Positions 48,057-58,385 of a stretch of 64,000 bases of DNA are shown here, piece by piece. The stretch lies in NCBI GenBank assembly GCA_023055425.1, contig JALGPY010000002.1, positions 154,019,345 to 154,083,344 on the forward strand. The letters are read 5' to 3'. A program made the position numbers and the translations under genes. The notes under the pieces are model-generated. The model saw only the letters and a program-made list of their open reading frames with translations. It was not told the origin of the DNA and searched no databases. How positions within the stretch are numbered: the first letter of the stretch is position 1; every line of letters starts with the position of its first letter. The stretch comes from Linanthus parryae (Eukaryota > Streptophyta > Magnoliopsida > Ericales > Polemoniaceae).

Positions 48057-50273
48057 TTACGGTATGAGTCGAACTTGGTTCGTCATGTCTTCAATCATTT
48101 GTGGGCCAATGATCACCGTTTCGCTGATGTCACTCCAACATAGTGGCGATCGGCACTTCCTTCCATACAGGGCTTCGTACGGTGCCATCCCGATGGTAGC
48201 GTGGTAGCTGTTGTTGTAGGAGAACTCTATTAACGGCAACTTATCAACCCATGAGCCTTGGAAGTCCATAGCACAGGCTCTTAACATATCTTCCAGCGTC
48301 TGTATAGTTCTCTTCGTCTGACCGTCTGTGGCTGGGTGGAAAGCCGTACTGAATTTCAGCTGAGTTCCCAGTGTTTCTTGAAGCGCTCTCCAGAAATGAG
48401 AGAGAAAGTTAGGGTCTCTGTCCGAGATTATCGAACTCGGAACCCCATGATATCTCACGATGTTTCTGACGTACGCATCTGCCCTTTGCTCCATGTTCCA
48501 CGTGTCTTTCATTGGGATGGATCTCGCCATCTTGGTTAGTCTGTCTACGACTACCCATATCTGGTTGAGTCCATTCTTCGACGTAGGTAGAGCTGTGACG
48601 AAATCCATTGATATGGAGTCCCACTTCCAGACTGGAACATCCAACGGTTGGAGTAGACCTCCCATTCTCTTGTGCTCGAACTTCACTTTCTGGCATGTTA
48701 GGCATCTGGCCACGAACTCAGCTACTTCCTTCTTCATATTGGGCCACCAGAACGTCTTCTTCAGGTCCTTGTAAAGCTTATCGCCTCCAGGGTGGACCGA
48801 ATATGGGGTGTTGTGTGCCTCCTGCATCAGCTTCTCCTTAACCTCTGAACACTTTTGTGGCACGCACCATCTTCCTTTGTAGCGAATGCTCCCGTCTTCG
48901 TGAATCTGGAACTCCTTGGCCTCTCCTGCTGCAATCTTCTTCTTGATCCTCTCGAGTTTCACGTCTCCTACTTGATTGCTTCGTATTTCTTCGAATAAGT
49001 CTGGAACCGCTGTCATGCTCCCGAGCAGCTTTTGCACCGTTCCTTGTTCCACCACTTCGATGTTGAGCTTCCGGAACTCGTGACATAGCCAGTCTGACAA
49101 GACTACCATAGCGTTCACTGCATGGCTCGATTTACGACTTAGCGCGTCAGCGACTACATTAGCCTTCCCCTCGTGGTACTGGATGCGTAGGTCGTAATCC
49201 TTGATAATCTCCAGCCATCTTCGTTGTCGGTTGTTTAGCTCCTTCTGCGTGAATATATACTTCAGGCTGCGATGGTCCGTGTAGAGCTTGCAAACTGCCC
49301 CGTAGAGATGATGCCTCCATATCTTCAGCGCGAAGACTACTGCTGCCAGCTCCAGGTCATGCGTGGCATAGTTCTCCTCGTGTGGCTTCAGCTGCCTTGA
49401 CGCGTAAGCAATCACTCTTCGGTCTTGCATCAGCACACATCCAAGTCCTTTCTTTGACGCATCGCTGTATACCTCGAACTCTCCAGAGTCGTTTGGCAAA
49501 GCTAACACTGGTTCTGTAGTGAGATTCTCCTTCAGAGTCTGGAACGCCTCTTCACAGCTGTCGTCCCAGTGATACTTCACCGCCTTCTTCGTCAGCGTAG
49601 TCAGTGGCCTGGCAATCTTCAAAAAATCCTTCACGAACCGCCTGTAGTAACCGGCTAAGCCTAGGAAGCTTCGAATCTCGGACACGTTCTTTGGTGTAGG
49701 CCAATCCTTAACCGCTGAGACCTTTGCTGGGTCGACGGATACTCCTTCCTTGGAGATGATGTGGCCTAAAAACGGCACACGATCCAACCAGAAATCACAC
49801 TTTGAAAGCTTGGCGTACAGCTGCTCTTGCCTCAAGGTCTGCAATACTTCTCGGAGATGCTCTTCGTGATCCTCTTCGTTCTTCGAGTACACCAGGATGT
49901 CATCGATGAAGACAACCACGAACCGGTCTAGAAACGGCTTCATTACTCGGTTCGTTAAGTCCATGAACACGACCGGAGCGTTGGTCAAACCGAAAGGCAT
50001 AACCGTGAACTTGTAGTGACCGTACCTTGTGCTGAAGGCCGTCTTTGGAATATCTTTTTCGGCTACGCGGAGTTGATGATAACCAGATCTCAGGTCGATT
50101 TTTGAGAAGAAACTGGCTCCTTGTAGCTGATCGAATAGATCGTCAATCCGGGGTAGCGGATACTTGTTCTTGATAGTGACGCTGTTTAGCTCCCGGTAAT
50201 CGATGCATAATCGCAAGCTTCCGTCCTTCTTTCTGACGAACAACACTGGTGCTCCCCAGGTTGACACACTAGG
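48057..50273 (-). pseudogene. pol: Unit 4 RT, RNase H and integrase core
   Basis: The frame follows TGA 50274-50276. It has a private Thr-to-Met change in the integrase core (DRLTKMARS). The catalytic Lys substitution is at 48312-48314. RT and RNase H motifs are intact and the remainder is like units 2 and 3. Confidence 0.9.
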
Positions 50274-51158
50274 TCATATGTACCCCTTCTGGAAAAGCTC
50301 TTGTATCAGCTCCTTCAGCTCCTTCAATTCCACAGGTGCCATCCGATACGGCGCCTCGGAGATGGGTGCAGTTCCAGGTGCCAAGTCTATAGTAAACTCC
50401 ACTTCTCGTTGAGGTGGCATTCCGGGAATCTCGTCAGGGAATACATCAGGAAATTCCCTCACGACAGGTATCTCGTCCAGCACATTTTCCTTCTTGGTTA
50501 CGTCTTGGACATAACACAAGTAGGCAGTGTTCCCCTTCTTCATTTGGTTGATTATAGTCAAAGCAGACACTAATCTGATTCGAGGTTCCGGGGTGATACG
50601 ACGATAGGTGATCTTTTCTCCTTTAGGTCCCTTTAATCGAACATTTTGATCATAGCAGTCAATAACTGCCCGACACTTCCCAAGCCAGTCCATTCCTAGG
50701 ATCACATCTATGCCTCCTAGGTTAAATTTTATTAGGTTGGCAGGTAAGGTGCAGGTTAGGATTTTGAGTTCTACCCCTTCGAATACGGTGTCGCAGATAG
50801 TTATCTGGCCATTAGGGGTCGCTACTAGGATAGATATACTAGATGAGCTAAGCTGACCCAATTTCTCAGCAAACGAGGATGATATAAAGGAATAGGATGC
50901 ACCAGAATCAAATAGCACGAAAGCAGCTTGGTCATGGATAGAGAAAGTACCCGTGACAACTCCATGTGCAGCTTCTTCCTCAGTCTTAGTCAGCACAGCA
51001 ATCCGTCCCACGTTTGCATTCTGAGCTCCTGCTCCTGCTGCTCCAGCTCCATTGTGGTTGTTCCCGTATCCAGCATTGTTGTTTCTGATCCTGGGTTGGC
51101 CTCCGTTCTGGCCTGCATTGCCTGGGTTGTAGTTCTGCTGCCTGACATATCCATTGCC
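50274..51158 (-). pseudogene. pol: Unit 4 protease region
   Basis: The frame is open between the homologous TGA codons. It has a private Lys-to-Glu change (APISEAPYRM) near the RT entrance. The protease active site LFDSGASYSFI is unchanged. Confidence 0.85.
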
Positions 51159-51187
51159 TCATTGTTCTGGTTGCAGTTTCCATTCTG

Positions 51188-52181
51188 CTAGTTCCCGAAC
51201 CGATGGTTGCGGGCAAAGTTGTTCCCGTTCTGCTGACGGTTGCCCTGGTAGTTGTTCTGCTGTGGCCTTCCAAAGTTGCCTCCTTGGATCATAAGCTGGT
51301 TCCCGGCTGGTTGAGATCGGCATTCATAAGCTCGATGTCCTCGCCTGCCATAGTTGTTGCAAGTGACCGGATTTCCCTCACAGTCTGCTCCTGGGTGGTT
51401 TCGCGGGCACCATTTGCAAAAAATAGCGACGATTCTTCTGAGTCCCAGCATTCTGCTGATTGCCACGGTACTTCCCCTGGTTACCTCTTCCATTGTTAGG
51501 CTTGAACCTCTGATTGCCCTTGGCAAAGTTGTTGTTGCTTCCTCCTACCTCCTCAAGCTTGCGTTTCTTGCGATTCTCTTCCTGGGTGACACGAACTCGA
51601 TAGATGTCAGCAGCTCTGTCGTAAGCTTCATGAAGCGAAGAGTAGGTCCTGCTCAGCAGAGACTCTTGCAGCCTTTCGTGCAATCCACCGATGAATCGGG
51701 AAACTTTGGAGTCTTCATCTGGCACCATGTTACCTACGAATCGTGTTAGCTCTGTAAATTTCCGGAAATACTCAGTCACTGAGTCATTTCCTTGCCGCAG
51801 GTTTTGAAATTCCTGCTCCTTGCTCCTCTTCACGTGATGAGGGTAGAAACGAGCTCTGAGGGCGGTTTGGAGTGCCTCCCAGTTGAAGTTGGGTTCGACT
51901 AGGAGAGTTTCTCGTACATTTCTCCACCAGAGGTTCGCCTCACTTTTCAGGTAGAAGACTGCGCAGTTGACCTTTCGGTCATCGGGACATTCTATCACCT
52001 CAAGAATTTTATCCATTTTCATGATCCAGTCTTCTAAATCGACATGATCCTCTTTTCCAGTAAACTCCATTGGTTTCATTTCAGCTACTTTCTTGGCCCA
52101 GTTAGTTCCGGCTTGTCCTCCGTTATTCATCATCTGAGCCATTTGCGCGAAGAATTGCTCCATAGGGATATTATCGGCCAT
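51188..52181 (-). pseudogene. gag: Unit 4 gag, frameshifted before the zinc knuckles
   Basis: The ATG at 52179-52181 opens a capsid frame that is open to 51378. The A-run insertion (about 51416-51423) is shared with units 2 and 3, and the knuckle frame ends at 51188. This unit abuts the outer 5' LTR, so it is the one whose RNA would start from LTR5. Confidence 0.9.
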
Positions 52182-52637
52182 CTATCCTGATCAAACTTCC
52201 CTATAGTGGTAATGGAATGGTCTATTAGTCACATCCTACGGTATCCTTGTTTAGGGTCGAGGGAACTTCAATAATCATTTTTCGCAATTAATATATCTAA
52301 CATTATCACATAATCTAACACGCATGAAATAACAATTTTGCAATAAAAGCACATAAGGCTCATATCTGCATAGCTCAGCTAATCAAGGAAGTAAATCTTG
52401 TGCAAGTTAGATTCTATCTCCTTCTCATAAAAATCAGCAACGGTATGCATCTCAAATAACTCATAACACATAAAGCTGAAAAAAAATCAGGATGCGGGTG
52501 GGTGGGAGAAATCAAGACCTAGACTACCCGTAACCCCCACGGCTTATCCAATTTTAATTATCTTGCCCTATGTCCATTTTTAGTTGCCCTACAGGTTTTA
52601 AATTCCCTTTTTATGGACTGCCTGCTCTGATACCACC
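52182..52637 (-). other. Unit 4 5' leader and primer-binding site
   Basis: Homologous to the other leaders. The primer site TGGTATCAGAGC is at 52624-52635, two bases from LTR5. Confidence 0.75.
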
Positions 52638-55600
52638 TGCAACAGCCAGTGGTTTCCCAAGCATTCCGTTCCGGACCGGAAAGCCCAGGAGAGCGCTGCT
52701 AAAAGTAATGGCGGGAATCAAAAGCATCACATTCCAAAGGTATTTATTTATTATACAACATTAAACGTCATGAAAGTCACTAAACATTACATAAGTGATT
52801 CCAAAAGCTATACATCATCCTGGCTTGCTAACTAAATACTACACGTGAGTCCCGTACCCAGCTTCGCCATAGCCTCCTGCTTCTAAGCCTGCGGTGGGAA
52901 GGAAACAGGAACCGCAGTTTTCAAAAGTCAGTACGAAATACTGAGTAAGTAACACCCAAACTCGTAAAACAGATGATGAAGTTTAATTCTACTATTTGCA
53001 ATAATAAAACAGGAGGAATAAAACTTGTATAGGAAGAATCCAATAAATAAAGTGGGAACTCTTATAAAATTCTTCTTATCTTAATATCTCTTCCAAACGG
53101 GGATTATATTCCTCAATCTCTTCTTCCTTCCTTTCCAAAAACTCAAACCAGAACTGTTTTATTAGCTTTGTTGATACGGGGAGGGAACTACTAATCTATC
53201 ACTAGCAACCATGACCTTAACTGCCGGCAGCCCCCTAAGACTTCTTGCGGCCAGAGAGGTGAGTACATGGAGCGACCCGGCAGGTTGCGACCGGGTTAAA
53301 AATAAAATCTGATCTCTGGTCGAGTGACCGAAGTCAACACGACAATAATAAAGCTTCTCCCGCACAACTCTTTCCACTTTACGTTAATTACGCATTATTA
53401 ATATTAATCATGTGACAACATCAAGTAAAATAACTTCTTGAAATAAATGGAGCTTCAACTAAAACAAGTAAATGAATAACCAATAAAAATGCTTTTTGAG
53501 ACAAGAAATAAAAGTCATATTAAGACAGTAAGGAAGCTAGGCTCAACGCTTGGCATGTTACTTACCTTACTTCCGTAGCACTAGCACGTTCTAGAAATGT
53601 CTCGGGCCTACAAACCGTCACATACAACCCGTAACTTTTATGTCAACAAATAATCCAACAAAAGTACTACACGTCTTAAATATATTATTTCTACCCAACC
53701 CCACTAGCTAACTTTCCTAACGTTTTATTTCGTTATAATCTTTTATTATATAAGACCACGTGTTTATATTTAAACGACTATTATTATTATTATTATTATT
53801 ATCATTATTATTATTAGCTAAAATTGGTTAACTAATTAGAGAAATTATTTTATAAATACTTGATATATTAGTGAAAACAAAACTAGTTTATTTTTAATGA
53901 AAAAGACATATTATTATTTCTGTAATTATTTAAACAATATTTAAAACTATTTAATTTAAAGAGAAATTTTCCCTAAATACTAATCGCAACAAAACAATAT
54001 TTAAAACCTAGCAAAATATCAAATTTGCAAGTATTAAACATCCAAGTTATTAACTAAGCGATTTAACGATATTTATTTATAGTTTTAACTAAAAATATTT
54101 CTTGTTTAATTTTTAACGAACAAAGCGCTTGCTATTTTAATACCAAAATTACTTCTCCAAGACGGGGATGAAAAATAATATTTTTAGAAATTATTTATAT
54201 TCCAAAATTATTATTTTTATTTTTAGCGAAAAGTGACAAGTTTAAGTAAAATACACATAAACCCCTATTTATATTGAATGTCTACAAATATCTCTACTAG
54301 TCATCAAAACAGTTAGATAAAAGTACTCTAGCCACCTTGTAGTTTCTGAAAGTACAAAAAGAACCCCCTATTTCAAGTTATAACAGTTTTCATAAACTAC
54401 ACTTTTACCCCCCTTCTACAACAACTTCAATTTCTTCAATCCTACTATGATTCAAGCTATCAAACTTCAATTTTGGCAACATATAACAACTAATCAGAAG
54501 CTTTAGAACGTACCTAGGCCAAAAATGGCCGGAAATCGTTAAGAAACGGGTCGGGTCGAAGCTCGACGTCAGAGTCACCAAAGTTGGACCTTGGTGGTCG
54601 GCTCTAATGGCTTTCCCAGCCTGGTTTGAGGCTCCTAGTGAGTTGGTCGGGGCCCTAAGAGTCGTCTGGAAGCAGAGAAGTGGACTGGGTGCTGCTGCGG
54701 GGCTTGGGTGGTGTTCGGCCGAAGCTTTGGCTGGCAACAATGGAGGTCGCCGGTGGTTGTGGCTTCCGCTGCTGCTAGGGCTGCTCCCCTGGGCTCTGCT
54801 TCAGGTCGGGGATGAGCCAAAGTCGGTCAGAGAGCTCGGGTAAGGCAGCGGGGATGAGAGAGAGTGAAGTGGGTTTTCTTCGGTGTTTGTCCGACGGCGG
54901 AAATGGCGGCTGTGGTGGTCGCTGCTACTGCTGCTACTTTGTTTATGAAGATATCTGAGAACAGAGAGGGAGGGAGAGAAGGAGAGAGAGTGAGAGAGGC
55001 TGCTGGGCAGGTGGGTTCCTCTTGGGTGGTTGCCGACGGCAACAGGGGTAGCTGCGGTGGTGGCTGCTGCCACCTCTTCTTTGCTGGTGGTGGTGGTGTT
55101 GCTGAGGACAGAGAGCAACAGGGAGGGAGAGATAGAGAGCTGGACAGAGTGATAGAGAGAGGGCTGTAAGTGGTGAAGGTGGTGATGTTGAAGGTGACGA
55201 CGGTGGAGGGAGGTGGTGGTTGTGAGGGTGGCTGCTGGCGTGAGGAGGGAGGCTGGAAAGGGCTTTTATAGTTGGGTTTACTTGGAGCCCAAGCACGGTG
55301 ATGTGACAGGGGCGGTGATGGTGGCTTCCCGAAGGTGTTAGAGGCGGTGTGGTGGCGTATGGAGGAAGAAGAAGATGACTTCCTGGATACAAAAATTTCA
55401 TTTAACTAATATTTATTAGAAATATTTGGGTGTGGGTGGAGTACTATGTGGTTGGGTAATTGAGTGTGGCAAGCCTATCAATCCTCGCGGTGGACGGACA
55501 CGCGCTATAAATTAAAACTAGCTAAAATTTGACTACGAATTAATTCTTGACTATCACTCTAATATTATTCTATAACTTTCTACAAACTAAACTCAAAGAT

Positions 55601-55685
55601 TTATTAAAATATTATTTTGCTAATAAATTATTATTATGCTTCCTAAATGACTGTTTTACCCCTGCTAGATAAACGGGGTATTACA
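52638..55685 (-). mobile_element. Gypsy LTR5, outer 5' LTR (3048 bp)
   Basis: It starts TGCAACAGCC (then a private A, ccagtgg) and ends GGTATTACA beside the right target duplication ctccc. The microsatellite is (ATT)7 ATC (ATT)4 at 53780-53815. Its right half carries many differences absent from LTR1-4, for example gtcagagtcaccaaag (about 54568), an extra G and an extra GCT in the GC-rich part, gggtaattgag, and atgactgtttta. It is the most divergent LTR and is the original 5' LTR. Confidence 0.92.
55263..55271 (-). promoter_or_regulatory. TATA box of gypsy LTR5
   Basis: CTATAAAAG on the minus strand, about 415 bases into the LTR, followed within 30 bases by a CT-rich tract like a plant pyrimidine patch. 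Transcription would start near 55235. The box is conserved in all five LTRs. Confidence 0.5.
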
Positions 55686-55690
55686 CTCCC

Positions 55691-55912
55691 GCTTCAGATG
55701 ACTTAGGTTGGGAGCACCATCACTGTCGCAAACACCAATGTGTCTTCTTCAACACAATGTTCTGAAATATTGCTTATCGAAGTGTATGACTCAGGACTTG
55801 GATTGTTAGATTCTTAACTTGGAATTTAACTAAGGAGATTCCATGTTTAGGGTCTTGATTATACAATTATTTCAGCAATGTGACCAGTAATCCAACCATG
55901 GCTATCAGAGGA
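55691..55912. other. Spacer right of the array
   Basis: No coding region or element ends were recognised. It lies between the array's right target duplication and the poly(T) tract. Confidence 0.5.
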
Positions 55913-56454
55913 TTTTTTTTTTATTTTTATTTTTTTTTTTTTAGGGAAATAAATCTTTCATAGCTAGTTGGGATTCTTGGGAAGGCCCAAACGATGGATC
56001 TCCAGTACATCAGCAGCTCATTCATGTACGCGCGTATAAATACTATATTCAGATAAAAGAAGCGAGCCAATCTATTAGCACCAAGTGGGATGTGGTTGCC
56101 TACCCTCAAACTCATTGCATAGCATAAAGCAGCTTCGTACTTCAGTCTCCATATCAGCAAACAACTCCACCTCTTCCGTACGTCTAGCTTGCCACTTGTG
56201 GAGTAGGTCAATACACAATTTGGAATTCGAAAACAATTCTGCAGCTTCGAGCATCCCGGGCCAGCATTGACCCTTTTCAATCCCGATTAGTTCCCTATTC
56301 TGGACGGAGGTGCGGTAGTCAATCTGCTCAAACCGTCCTGCAACAAAGGACCTCGTCGAGTCGCGAAGAGTACAACCTGAACCCGCCAGTTGTTGGCTTA
56401 TCGGAGGATTTGGAAGCCGCAATAACATGCTTTCATCTTTGTTTACTTTTAACA
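55913..56454 (-). pseudogene. RNase H-like retroposed fragment with poly(A) tail, split by Copia-C
   Basis: On the minus strand from 56455 downward the translation contains LKVNKDES, GCTLRDSTRSFVAGRFEQID, a LCIDLLHKWQ motif and, in the next frame, NRLARFFYLN. Together these resemble the RVT_3-type RNase H-like domain found at the end of plant LINEs and in some domesticated proteins. A frameshift lies near 56130. The reading ends beside an A-rich tail (T-rich on plus, 55913-55942). The sequence before it continues across Copia-C at 61683 and beyond, because taaca is duplicated around Copia-C. It may be a LINE 3' end or a processed pseudogene; I cannot tell which. Confidence 0.5.
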
Positions 56455-56828
56455 TATTAAAATCTCAACATCATTAAAATGGAGATGCAGAAATGATTTA
56501 GCAGAGAGTGAAGAAAATTGGAGAAGAAGAAAAACTTCATCTAATTCAACGGAAAATCATCAAAGATATGATATAGAATTTGTTACAGAAAGAGAGAAAA
56601 GAACAACCAATAAAATCAAGCCAGCTGTCCTATTTGGCTAACGGCAACACATTTAAGTGAAACGACATCGTTACAATCCTACGGCTCAGATTAGATTGAG
56701 AAGAAACAGATCCAACGGTAGCTGCTTGTCCTCAAGTTCATGTCATCAGTTTGGCAGAGCTTTCATTTTAGTCCAAGCCTGTTGATCACTTCTGCACAAA
56801 TCATTGATTTTCTGCTGGAATTTCAATA
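56455..56828 (-). mobile_element. Copia-C 3' LTR (374 bp)
   Basis: On the minus strand it runs from TATTGAAATTCC to GATTTTAATA, with non-canonical TA...TA ends and a TATT/AATA inverted repeat. The pol frame reads through the polypurine tract and stops inside this LTR at 56801-56803. Confidence 0.9.
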
Positions 56829-58021
56829 CCCCCCCCCCCCCCCCCCCCCCCGCAAGTTGGAGTGGGGTCAATGAGCACACCCAACTTGGAGATGAGATTA
56901 TGAAAAATAGGAGCTGTGAGGGGCTTGGAGAGAAAATCTGCAAGTTGATCTGCACTACTAACTTTTGCAAGAGATATTTCTCCAGAATGAACTAAATCTC
57001 TGATGAGATGACAATCTAAGTCAATGTGCTTAGTTTTGCCATGATATACAGGATTATTAGCAATGTCAATAGCAGGCTTACTATCACAACATATAACAGG
57101 TGTACCTGAGCATTGAATTCCAAGTTCAGAAAGCAAAGAGAGTAGCAACTTGATTTCACAAGAAGTCATTGTCAAAGCTCTGTACTCAGCTTCAGCTGAG
57201 CTTCTAGATACAACCTGCTGCTTCCTTGATCTCCAAGAAACAAGCGATTTGCCTAGGAAAACCAAATAGCCTGTAGTAGATCTTCTGGTGTCTATACACC
57301 CTCCCCAATCTGAGTCAGAATAAGCAGTGATTGCAGTAGTAGAAATAGCTAGAAAATAAATACCCTGAGCAGGAGCCTTCTTGATGTATCTCAGAACATG
57401 ATGCAGAGAAATCATATGGTTTCTTGTGGGCTGTGAGACATACTGACTGAGTTTATTAACAGCAAATGTAATATCAGGTCTTGTGTGGCATAAATAAAGA
57501 AGTTTGCCAATAATCTTTCTGTAAAGAGTGACATTATCTGCATCTAGAGATTCACTTTCTGAGGCACTTAAATAAATTTGTGCCACCATGGGAGAAGAAG
57601 CTGACTTACAATGTAGATAACCACTGTCTTCTAAGAGAGTTTGTGCAAAGCTATGTTGTGACAACAAAATCCCAGTGTTGTCTCTGACTATCTCAAAACC
57701 CAAGAAATAATTGAGGTTGCCCAGATCCTTGAGCTGAAATGCTTGATTCAGGGAAGTTTTGAATTTTGTCAAAATTTGTAGATCAGGTCCTGCAAGAAGG
57801 ATGTCATCCACATATACCAGAATAATAGCTAGGCCTGCACCTGAATTGTGAAGAAAAAGTGTGTAGTCACTCTTGCATTGTTGAAATCCCATTCTCAAGA
57901 GAGTGTTTTTAGAATTTGTCAAACCATTGTCTAGATGCCTGTTTAAGGCCATAAAGAGCTTTCTGAAGCTTGCAGACCTGATACTTTGCAGAATTCTGAG
58001 AAGTGGTGTTTGTGAGATCAT
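56801..58021 (-). pseudogene. pol: Copia-C RT (second part) and RNase H
   Basis: After the frameshift near 57909 this frame carries KNTLLRMGFQQCKSDYTLF, the RT catalytic LVYVDDILLAG, FLGFEIVRD, LLYLCHTRPDITFAV, and the RNase H domain. The RNase H motifs are YSDSDWGGCIDTRRSTTGY, EAEYRALT, DSKPAIDIANNPVYH and ADFLSKPL. It then passes through the poly(G) tract as Gly residues and ends eight residues into LTR sequence (IEIPAENQ). Meaningful alignment starts at about 57909; the codons upstream of that are out of frame with RT. Catalytic residues appear intact. Confidence 0.9.
56829..56851 (-). other. Copia-C polypurine tract, 23 consecutive G
   Basis: A homopolymer of 23 C on the plus strand (G on minus), directly abutting the 3' LTR. 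Its position is that of the polypurine tract. Homopolymer length may be affected by sequencing or assembly. Confidence 0.8.
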
Positions 58022-58385
58022 AGTAGCCTTGTGGTAAATCCATGTACACCTCTTCTTCTAAGGTTCCATGAAGAAAAGCATTATCTACATCCAATTGTAA
58101 TAAATGCCAACCATTCATAGCTCCAAGTGCTAAAATGCACTTAAAAGTAGGTAGCTTGGCCACTGGTGAAAAGGTCTCTGAGAAATCTATGCCCTCCACT
58201 TGTGTGTAACCTTTGGCTACTAATCTAGCTTTGTGTCTCTCAATTGTGCCATCAGCTTTGAGTTTAGTCTTATAAACCCATTTACAGCCAATTGCCTTGT
58301 GATTTGGAGGTAAGCTGGTAATAACCCAAGTGTGATTCCTTTCCAGAGCCAAAATTTCTTGTTTCATGGCATTGAACCATTGTGG
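57909..58385 (-). pseudogene. pol: Copia-C RT (first part)
   Basis: It continues in frame after TAG 58386-58388. It has [71 protein letters not shown] and [15 protein letters not shown], the first half of a copia RT. It stops at TAA 57909-57911 because of an apparent one-base gain in the T/A run there. The next frame resumes KNTLLRMG. Apart from the stop and shift there are no missing motifs. Confidence 0.9.

Larger units (their letters stand above)
18701..55685 (-). mobile_element. Tandem Ty3/gypsy (Tekay/Del-like) array: 5 LTRs, 4 internal regions
   Basis: Head-to-tail array on the minus strand: LTR1 18701-21738, LTR2 27161-30248, LTR3 35672-38735, LTR4 44159-47214, LTR5 52638-55685. Internal regions of 5422, 5423, 5423 and 5423 bp lie between them. 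Adjacent units share an LTR. The only target duplication is ctccc at 18696-18700 and 55686-55690, so the array descends from one insertion. Repeat periods are 8460, 8511, 8487 and 8479 bp and differ mainly by an ATT microsatellite in the LTR. Each internal region has gag, protease, RT, RNase H, integrase and a chromodomain-like tail. LTR length and this tail suggest the Tekay/Del chromovirus clade. Confidence 0.92.

Noticed and set aside
18701..55685. The array being purely an assembly duplication
   Set aside because: Units differ by private substitutions and LTR microsatellite lengths and the internal LTRs are chimeric, which simple assembly duplication would not create. Copy number still deserves long-read confirmation.
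18701..55685. CRISPR-like or satellite interpretation of the long tandem repeats
   Set aside because: The repeat unit is a retrotransposon with LTRs, primer sites and pol; there are no short spaced repeats.
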